DNA of 18,481 nucleotides from Actinomycetes bacterium (GTDB lineage: Bacteria > Actinomycetota > CADDZG01 > JAHWKV01). This document shows positions 12,872 to 18,481 of this stretch, in pieces. A model generated the notes under the pieces. That model was not told the DNA's origin, made no database searches, and saw only the letters and a program-made list of their open reading frames with translations. Location of the stretch: contig JAJCYF010000035.1 in the NCBI GenBank assembly GCA_029263035.1, positions 1-18,481 on the forward strand, read 5' to 3'. How positions within the stretch are numbered: position 1 is the first letter of the stretch; each line of letters starts with the position of its first letter. The position numbers and the translations under genes were made by a program.

Positions 12872-15808
12872 CTAGTGAGTAGCGGAGCTTTCGAAGCTCG
12901 AATCGGCCGGGCCGCTGCGGGAGATATTGCGAACCTGATTCATAAGCTCGAGGGTTTGGGGCTCGGGTTCCAGGTCCAGTTCCCGGTCGAGTACCTTGGT
13001 GAGTTGCTGGAAGAGCCTGATGGCCACGTTCGTCCGGCCTTGGGATGCTTCGAGCCGGATTAGCCGACGGTAGAGATCCTCACAAAGGTGGTCGACCTGG
13101 ATGCCCCGTTCGAGAACCTCGATTGCCTCGTCAACTTCACCGTCCGCCTCCAGTATCTCGGCGAGCTTGGCGCAGGACCGTAGGTATAGCCTCCGGTAGC
13201 GCTCGCGGAGTTGCTCGGCCCAGGAGAAGTAGCAGTCGTCGCAAAACTCCCCCCTGTAAAGCGAGAGTGCGTGCCGGAGTGCGGCCTTGCTCTGTTGGGG
13301 TCCGAGCTGTCCGGCTGTGGAGGCCTGTGATTCGAACTCCCAGACATCGGCCCACCAGCGATCATCCCCTCCCAGAATCAGTGACTCTCCCGCTCGCCGG
13401 ACATAGTCTTCCGACCATTTGGCGTCGTCTGGGCCTAGCGTCTGCTTCCTCAAGTAATAGAGTGCCTCCCGAAGCAGCTTTTCGCCCTCTTTGAGCTTTG
13501 CGTCCGGCCAGATGACCTCCAGCACGCGGTCTTTGGGAACCCCGTCTCGGTTGACGATCAGGTACGCGAGAAGCTCCTTGGATCCCTTGACCCAACCGTT
13601 GTGCAGAGCGGCGTCGTCGCGAGTAATCGACATCGCGCCCAGACAGCGAACCTCTATGCGGCTGGGACCGACGCGTTCATTGCTTGAACCAACGGCTGAG
13701 GAATCAGATTGTTCTGTCGAGCTGAGAGACGGCTCAGGAACTAGTTGGTTGGGAGAACGACCGTTCTGGCTCTGGGGCTCAGAATTCCCGTCGTCGTCGC
13801 CAGCCTGAATCGGCAAGGGTGGGGCAGGCACTTCCTCGAAATCCGCAACCCCGCCATTTTCGTCGTGGCCGTCTTTTCCAACGAGTAAGTCTGGGGTCTC
13901 AAGAGGCGATGACACCGGACTGTCCGAGGAATACGGTTCGGCAATCGGCTCTTCGGCTTGGGCCATGGGGTCCTGTGGGTCGAGGTGGGCATCGCGCAAG
14001 ATGTCGACAACCTTTTGGGTGTCGGATTTGCTCAGCAGCGCCGAGTCCAGGCGGTCGGGGATCTGCAGGTCAGTATCCACGGCGATCTGGGAGTCAACCT
14101 CCAGCGCCAGTCGGGTTAGGGCGGGGCGCCAGCCGGCGCCGACGAAACCGAGACCCGAGGTGGCAGCGCTGGCGGCCAAGCCCTCGATGGATTCCACCAG
14201 CCTGCTCGGTGGCGGGGTGGTCACCATCACCAAGGCGGGAAGGTGCTCGGGCGCCCCCGCCCCCAGAAAGTCGCTGAGACCTGAAGCACCGTGCTGAGCG
14301 AAAATTCTGGCTCTTCCCAGGGTCTCAGCCTGAAGCTCGGCCAGGACCTCAGGGGCACGCTCCCAAGGAATCTGTCGCAGGTGCGGAATTTCGGCCACCG
14401 GGCCCAACTGAAGGTCGGTGCCGACAACGATTAGTTCGACTTCATGGATGGTTCGGCCCGCGGCGCACGCTAGCAACAGGTTCGATATGAACTCATCGGT
14501 CAACCTGCCCTGAACTGACAACGGCGGATTGCCCAGTAGCCGGTAGCTGACCGATTCGCTCCCAGAATATGAACCGATGGGAATGAACAATCCCTGCTCC
14601 AGCGCAGACAGCGATTCGCCAGGAGGGGAGTGGTTCAACCGCACCTGCGCCTTGAGCGTCTCGTCGTCTTGAAAGCTCACACTAGAGGTCGATCGGGGAC
14701 TCGGCGATGATTCTGTCTTGTCAATTAGGAAGGTTGCGACGTCCGGATCTTCGATGCATGCGAGCACCGGAGGCCAACCGCTTGACTCGGTCGGCCAAGC
14801 TGAGATCAAGGCAGCAAGAGCGTCATCCAACGTCGGCCTTTCGGGCAATCCCGCTCTTCGCCCTTCGATAACGACGCTGGGTTCCGGCCGCACCTCGTGG
14901 ATCGCAGCGTCGGGCCGAAACCGGCGCCGGCGACGAAGGGCCGCAATCGTCTGTGATGCGATGATCCCGGCCACGAATGAGGCGGCCAGAGCCCCACCCT
15001 CCCGCAGCTTGACCATGGCCGGGTCGGAGTTGCTGGTGCCGCGTCTCTCCCCATCTTCGTTCGGCATCGAGCCGGCGGAACCGGGAGATGCTGCGGACTC
15101 TGCTCGGGGATCGGCTGCTTCGCCGCCCGCTACCGCGCTTGGTTGACTAAGACCACTTTCAACCATCTCGGAACCGGCCTCCCCGGCGCCCGGAAGCCAC
15201 AGCAGCCAGTTGGGGTGAATGAGTCGAGGCTCCGACAGAGTTCTGCCGTCGGGGAATTGACGCCCTTTGTTCAACTCGAAGATTGCGGGCCAGCTGTCTC
15301 CCGAACCGAGCTGTTGTTCCGCAATCTTCCAAAGCGAATCGCCCGGCCTGACAAGGTAGGATCTCGACTGAGAGGGACTGTGGTGTTCGGTCCTGGTGTC
15401 TACCAGTGCGCCTTGTGGTCCCGCGGCCGCTGCCGAGATCGGGATGACCAGCGGAGCCAACAGCAAGGTTCCCCCCAGGGCGATGTCGATGATTCGAAGC
15501 ACGAAGGACGGCGTGAGTCGACCTGTCAACGTTGACAGGGCCGGGCCGGCTTTCGACCGAGGGGTCATGATCTTCAGCGCAATGATTCTCAGCACTGAGA
15601 GGCCGGCGATATGCGCCCATAAGAGCCAAGCCATGCGACCAAGAAGGCGGAAGACGGTCTCTGCTGACAGCAGTTGTCCCGAGAGCGATTCAACGAACTC
15701 AGCCAGATTCGGCTGAGGCAGGGTGGGCGGTCCGAACAGAAATACCAACATCGTCGGCGTCCCGATCAGAAGACCGGCTATCGCAAGAACCGCAGCAGCT
15801 CTTCTCAT
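12872..15808 (-). CDS. Membrane-bound LysM-BTAD (SARP-like) regulator of a Tad locus
   Basis: The product has 978 residues. Hydrophobic helices lie at about 5-25, 55-80 and 105-128. A LysM domain (149-206, YLVRPGDSLWKIAEQQLG with W173) follows and could bind peptidoglycan. A further helix is at about 272-291, flanked by RRRRR. Then comes a long, partly acidic, low-complexity middle. The C-terminus (about 705-965) is a winged-helix plus BTAD/TPR module as in SARP activators: IEVRCLGAMSITRDD, then KELLAYLIVNRDG, and ALSLYRGEFCDDCYFSWAEQ. Such fusions occur in actinobacterial Tad-pilus clusters. The sequence suggests a sensor linking cell-wall state to transcription, with LysM outside and BTAD inside; that topology is inferred. 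The ATG overlaps the preceding stop (ATGA, 15805-15808), so it is the last gene of the pilus operon. Confidence 0.87.
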   Translation of the reverse strand: MRRAAAVLAIAGLLIGTPTMLVFLFGPPTLPQPNLAEFVESLSGQLLSAETVFRLLGRMAWLLWAHIAGLSVLRIIALKIMTPRSKAGPALSTLTGRLTPSFVLRIIDIALGGTLLLAPLVIPISAAAAGPQGALVDTRTEHHSPSQSRSYLVRPGDSLWKIAEQQLGSGDSWPAIFELNKGRQFPDGRTLSEPRLIHPNWLLWLPGAGEAGSEMVESGLSQPSAVAGGEAADPRAESAASPGSAGSMPNEDGERRGTSNSDPAMVKLREGGALAASFVAGIIASQTIAALRRRRRFRPDAAIHEVRPEPSVVIEGRRAGLPERPTLDDALAALISAWPTESSGWPPVLACIEDPDVATFLIDKTESSPSPRSTSSVSFQDDETLKAQVRLNHSPPGESLSALEQGLFIPIGSYSGSESVSYRLLGNPPLSVQGRLTDEFISNLLLACAAGRTIHEVELIVVGTDLQLGPVAEIPHLRQIPWERAPEVLAELQAETLGRARIFAQHGASGLSDFLGAGAPEHLPALVMVTTPPPSRLVESIEGLAASAATSGLGFVGAGWRPALTRLALEVDSQIAVDTDLQIPDRLDSALLSKSDTQKVVDILRDAHLDPQDPMAQAEEPIAEPYSSDSPVSSPLETPDLLVGKDGHDENGGVADFEEVPAPPLPIQAGDDDGNSEPQSQNGRSPNQLVPEPSLSSTEQSDSSAVGSSNERVGPSRIEVRCLGAMSITRDDAALHNGWVKGSKELLAYLIVNRDGVPKDRVLEVIWPDAKLKEGEKLLREALYYLRKQTLGPDDAKWSEDYVRRAGESLILGGDDRWWADVWEFESQASTAGQLGPQQSKAALRHALSLYRGEFCDDCYFSWAEQLRERYRRLYLRSCAKLAEILEADGEVDEAIEVLERGIQVDHLCEDLYRRLIRLEASQGRTNVAIRLFQQLTKVLDRELDLEPEPQTLELMNQVRNISRSGPADSSFESSATH

Positions 15809-16638
15809 TGAATTAGCACCGCTTGGGATTCTCGAACCGGGTATCGCGTAGTGGCCACCCTGGTGATGGCGGGTAGATCGATCCAGTCGCCTCCGTCGGC
15901 TTTGTAGCGAACCGCAAAGTTGAAGCGCACCTCGACCGGATACCCATCCGGTACGGAGGCAGACGATCGCTCAAAGACGTGGCGAACCTCCGACTCTGTG
16001 GGGAAGGCAGCCCCTGGGGTACTTGTGATCACGGTCGAACCATCGCCGAACGACCAATGGAATTCCGTTGGACGGGCTTCGACGGTCACGGGTACTCCAA
16101 GAGCGTCGGTCGAGTGGGTAACCGGCCGTCCGTCGTAGCCCTCGATCCAGAACCAGGACTCGGTACCCACCAAGCCGAGACCCGGATTCACTCGAAGCGA
16201 ACCCGTCGGAATAGGAATTTCCTCCCTAAGGCGTTCAGCTATTTCGACCGGGGACATGGCCGGCCTTCCGGGGCTTGGATTGAGCTTGCGCCAAACGAGG
16301 CCGACGAATTCTCCGTCGCAGTGCAGGTTGAATGAAGTCTCACCGGCGGCCGCGTGCTCGGCATAAAGCCGAGATGTTCCGCTGCCTACGTTGGCAGTAT
16401 CCCTTCCAAGGCGGCAGTTCCTGTTCGGTCTTTTATTCGTAGTTCCTCCAGAACTACTCGTTTGCTTGGCTGCCTCAATAACCGCTTTGTCGGGTGTCGT
16501 ATAAACGATCATCGACGAGGGCGTGTCGCGCGGGCCGATGGGCGTACCGTCGGCGGCACTAGCGGTCGAGCCCTGGCTGACCAGCACGACTGCTACCAGC
16601 AAGCTCACCGATACTCGATAATTTCGGCGACCTTCCAC
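15805..16638 (-). CDS. Secreted PKD-like protein of the Tad operon
   Basis: The product has 277 residues with a signal peptide: basic MEGRRNYR, hydrophobic SVSLLVAVVLVSQ, and a likely cleavage after STASA (about 28). A PKD-like fold is suggested by HWSFGDG (194-200) and RHVFE (about 220) in the usual W-x-FGDG...H-x-F order. C74 and C107 could form a disulfide. GTG 16638 has AAAGGTGG seven bases upstream and gives the basic n-region, so I prefer it. An alternative GTG at 16608 overlaps the upstream stop as GTGA but loses those residues. The 5' end overlaps the upstream gene by 34 bp. It is probably an exported adhesion or pilus-scaffold component; the exact role is not known. Confidence 0.72.
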   Translation of the reverse strand: MEGRRNYRVSVSLLVAVVLVSQGSTASAADGTPIGPRDTPSSMIVYTTPDKAVIEAAKQTSSSGGTTNKRPNRNCRLGRDTANVGSGTSRLYAEHAAAGETSFNLHCDGEFVGLVWRKLNPSPGRPAMSPVEIAERLREEIPIPTGSLRVNPGLGLVGTESWFWIEGYDGRPVTHSTDALGVPVTVEARPTEFHWSFGDGSTVITSTPGAAFPTESEVRHVFERSSASVPDGYPVEVRFNFAVRYKADGGDWIDLPAITRVATTRYPVRESQAVLIQ

Positions 16639-17147
16639 TGGTCGTCCACCTTTCTCAGTGTGTGTGATTTGCGGACCGGCGCGTTGGGATCGGGCTCGGT
16701 CGGCTGCAACGTGTCTGGGTCGAGACGAACGCTGTGATTCACGTAGCGATCCTCGACCGAAGCAATGTCGGGACCGAGGAGAACAATTTCGTAATTGTGT
16801 TCCACCGAAATTCGGGCAGGTTCGTCCTTAGCCTTCAGCTCCTCGATCTGCTCGACGAATAGTTGCTGTAATGGCCCCGTCGTGACTTCTGCCATAAGAC
16901 TTGGATCCAGGTCGAGGTTGGCGCGCGTCCAAGCCTCCCAGAATCTGAGATAGGCCCTCTCTACCTCAGCGGTAGGGTCCTCACTTGATGTATTGACTGA
17001 AGGGGAGGGGTGGGGGAGAGTTTGAGCCTGGCTCACCTCTGTGGTGTCGGATCGGTCGTTCAGAAAAATCATTCCGATCACCATCAAGCCAAGAATGCTG
17101 GCACCCAAGATCCCACCCACGATCAGCTTGCGATTCCTAGCCGTCAT
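16605..17147 (-). CDS. Single-pass membrane protein with outer SnoaL/NTF2-like domain
   Basis: The product has 180 residues from ATG 17147. An N-terminal MTARNRK is followed by one membrane helix (VGGILGASILGLMVIGMIFL), a Ser/Pro linker, then about 115 residues with AYLRFWEAWTRAN and a final LRKVDDQWKVAEIIEYR. The closing W-K-V strand and the helix start resemble NTF2/SnoaL-like or Mce-associated domains, which often lie outside the cell. An earlier in-frame TTG at 17180 overlaps the upstream gene; ATG 17147, five bases after that gene's stop and with GAGGGCGAG upstream, is more likely. Function in the pilus operon is unknown; a chaperone or scaffold role is conceivable. Confidence 0.65.
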   Translation of the reverse strand: MTARNRKLIVGGILGASILGLMVIGMIFLNDRSDTTEVSQAQTLPHPSPSVNTSSEDPTAEVERAYLRFWEAWTRANLDLDPSLMAEVTTGPLQQLFVEQIEELKAKDEPARISVEHNYEIVLLGPDIASVEDRYVNHSVRLDPDTLQPTEPDPNAPVRKSHTLRKVDDQWKVAEIIEYR

Positions 17148-17151
17148 GGGG

Positions 17152-17583
17152 TTACTCGCCCTCTCTCGTCGTGCCCACAACGGGTCGTGCTACTGAGGCT
17201 GCGCGCATCTCGAAGTGCTCGATGCCAACGATTCCTAGAAGGATGGAGGAGTGTTCCTCCTTCAGCAGGACGCGAATCGTGGAGGTGTTAGCGCTCACGT
17301 TGAACTCGCCGTGAAAGCCAGCAGTATCCAGATACGACGAAGCGGCCGCCTCCGCCTCGCCCGGATCGATCATCAATTGATCCTGACCCTCCCTAAGGGC
17401 CTGCTCATCCAATGTCATGGCACCGGCTCGGGCGGCGGCATCGGATAAGGATTGAAGGTTGCGCTTGGTGGCGAACAGAAGGCCGCCGTCGATGACAAGC
17501 GCGGTGATGGCCAACAGGCCCAGCATTGAAACCGTCACTATGACGGTGACTTGGCCGGAATCGCGATCGTTACTGGCACTCAT
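17152..17583 (-). CDS. TadG/Tad_N-like pilus assembly protein
   Basis: The product has 143 residues. It begins DRDSGQVTVIVTVSMLGLLAITALVIDGGLLFATKRNLQSLSDAAARAGA, the Tad_N (putative Flp pilus-assembly TadE/G-like) signature: a short basic-acidic leader, one hydrophobic helix, then VIDGG-x-LFA-x-KRNLQ-x-x-x-DAAA. The rest (about 55-143) is a short external part with no cysteines. Full TadG proteins are longer and carry a vWA domain, so this is a short form. It overlaps the upstream TadE-like gene by ATGA at 17580-17583. Confidence 0.85.
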   Translation of the reverse strand: MSASNDRDSGQVTVIVTVSMLGLLAITALVIDGGLLFATKRNLQSLSDAAARAGAMTLDEQALREGQDQLMIDPGEAEAAASSYLDTAGFHGEFNVSANTSTIRVLLKEEHSSILLGIVGIEHFEMRAASVARPVVGTTREGE

Positions 17584-17993
17584 CGAGAGCCGTACCTCTC
17601 AGCGATGTCGAATTGTTTGGCGGAGATTTCAAAACTGCCGGGCAGCAGCCCGAAGGCTGGCAAATCGCCGAGACGCATGTCATAGCTCGCCTGGGCGGTC
17701 ACCGAAGACCCTCGTTCAAAATGCCCAGCCTGAATTTCAAGCCGAAGGAGTTGTTTGTCGAGACCCAATTGCTCGGCGACCTCGTCAGCTCGAAGCCGTG
17801 CTGCGAGCTCTGCTGAGACCGGACTGCTCGACATCGATGCCACCCTTGCGGCTTCACGAGCCACTGATTCAAGACTGGTTTTTGTAGAGACGATTCGGCC
17901 TGCGGCCACAACGGTGGCGATTAGCAGCAACATGACGGGCGCTACCATCACCATCTCGACCGCGGCGCTGCCGCTTTCCGTTCGCCTGGTCAT
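17580..17993 (-). CDS. TadE-like minor pseudopilin
   Basis: The product has 137 residues. The N-terminus RRTESGSAAVEMVMVAPVMLLLIATVVAAGRI fits the TadE family: a basic leader, then G/S-A-A-x-E with the Glu that marks prepilin-like processing, then a hydrophobic helix. SLESVAREAARVASM follows, the usual amphipathic TadE helix. The remainder is probably outside the cell. Processing would be by a TadV-type prepilin peptidase, not in this window. It overlaps its neighbours by four bases on both sides. Confidence 0.83.
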   Translation of the reverse strand: MTRRTESGSAAVEMVMVAPVMLLLIATVVAAGRIVSTKTSLESVAREAARVASMSSSPVSAELAARLRADEVAEQLGLDKQLLRLEIQAGHFERGSSVTAQASYDMRLGDLPAFGLLPGSFEISAKQFDIAERYGSR

Positions 17994-18388
17994 GAGGTCC
18001 CCTCGGCCGGGCGAAAACGCTCAGTGAGGCTGCTGGAAGCGCCGCGCAGGGCAATCGATGACAGGCCCGGGATTGGAAGCAGCCCGGGCATCTCGGCATC
18101 GATTTCAACCAGCGTTAACTCGGAACCTTTTTCGACCCGGACCGCGGGGCTCCGTGCCGCCGAACCCAACCCAACCGAGAGCACCTCAATTGATCTGTTT
18201 CTGCCGTCCTCCGCGCTGGCTCCGTCGGCTGCCGCCTCTCTGGCCCCCTCCATCGCTGCTGTCTGCACGACAGACTTGGCGTGATGCCATAGGCCGAGCT
18301 GGAGGAGTCCGACGATAAGCAGCATTAAGGCTGGCGTCACGATTGCCAGCTCCACAATGGCATCGCCTCGATCGGAACTAAAGGTCAC
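17990..18388 (-). CDS. TadE-like minor pseudopilin
   Basis: The product has 132 residues from a GTG that overlaps the upstream stop as GTGA (18385-18388). It reads SSDRGDAIVELAIVTPALMLLIVGLLQLGLW, the TadE-type leader with the conserved Glu and hydrophobic helix, then SVVQTAAMEGAREAAADG. Its ATGA-type stop overlap with the next gene shows strict co-translation. It differs from the neighbouring TadE-like protein along most of its length, so the two are probably distinct pilus subunits and not a recent duplication. Confidence 0.84.
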   Translation of the reverse strand: MTFSSDRGDAIVELAIVTPALMLLIVGLLQLGLWHHAKSVVQTAAMEGAREAAADGASAEDGRNRSIEVLSVGLGSAARSPAVRVEKGSELTLVEIDAEMPGLLPIPGLSSIALRGASSSLTERFRPAEGTS

Positions 18389-18481
18389 TCGTCGAGACCT
18401 CGCACGGTGCCGCCCAATCTTGTGAACAGATCTGATATCCCACCAAAGAAGTACTGAATGCTTCCCAGAATCACCAGCATC
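18385..18481 (-). CDS. 3' end of a small membrane protein, possibly pilin-like, 5' end outside window
   Basis: The last 31 codons are visible and end in TGA at 18387-18385, overlapping the TadE-like GTG start. They read as a hydrophobic stretch MLVILGSIQYFFGG followed by SDLFTRLGGTVRGLDE. This resembles the C-terminus of a Flp-type pilin or another small Tad membrane protein. The ATG at 18480 lies at the window edge and could be internal. Too little is visible to name the gene. Confidence 0.5.
   Translation of the reverse strand, partial: MLVILGSIQYFFGGISDLFTRLGGTVRGLDE

Noticed and set aside
1..18481. CRISPR arrays, tRNA or rRNA genes, insertion sequences, attachment sites
   Set aside because: No regularly spaced repeats, no tRNA or rRNA cores, no transposase motifs and no terminal inverted repeats were seen when reading both strands.

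Overview
The DNA is GC-rich (visibly above 60%, not computed). The window suggests an actinobacterium: it has densely packed operons with 4-bp ATGA/GTGA overlaps, GTG/TTG starts, ECF sigma/zinc-finger anti-sigma pairs, a GH15 glucosidase/trehalase of actinobacterial type, and a Tad-pilus locus carrying a membrane-bound LysM-BTAD regulator. The class cannot be fixed from this sequence.

Layout. (1) 1-1285, minus: 5' part of a large Fe-S radical SAM enzyme resembling the tetraether-synthase (COG1964) group. (2) 1286-1837: the only long gene-poor stretch, with a GC hairpin and a 16-bp palindrome. (3) 1838-3844, plus: an ICMT-like membrane methyltransferase, a DsrE-family protein (CSYC), a MauE/DoxX-like membrane protein (CGC) and a membrane-anchored SRPBCC protein. 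(4) 5868-3848, minus: ECF sigma factor, anti-sigma factor with an external domain, and a CcdA/DsbD-like membrane thiol transporter with no normal start codon. (5) 5974-7151, plus: a small membrane protein, then a rhodanese-CBS protein whose reading frame is crossed by one in-frame TGA in the active-site loop. A strong hairpin follows the TGA directly, so I read the gene as a candidate selenoprotein. (6) 7284-10355, plus: NrtS-like protein, GH15 glycosidase, a second ECF sigma factor and a soluble anti-sigma factor. (7) 10441-12658: a mercuric-reductase-like flavoprotein, a convergent MerR regulator, and a divergent thioredoxin-fold protein behind a textbook MerR promoter with a 20-bp spacer. 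(8) 12872-18481, minus: a tightly coupled Tad/Flp pilus accessory operon ending in a 978-residue LysM-BTAD membrane regulator.

How the genes may work together. Blocks 3 to 5 share a thiol/sulfur theme: DsrE, MauE-type quinone/thiol protein, CcdA, and rhodanese with a possible Cys-Sec pair. One ECF/anti-sigma pair sits in their middle. I infer an envelope redox or sulfur-handling region; the shared pathway is not proven. Block 7 looks like a metal- or thiol-responsive detoxification set. Block 8 builds or controls surface pili; the pilus ATPase and platform genes must lie outside the window.

The strongest lead is the TGA-interrupted rhodanese-CBS gene at 6465-7151. A standard gene caller would split it in two.
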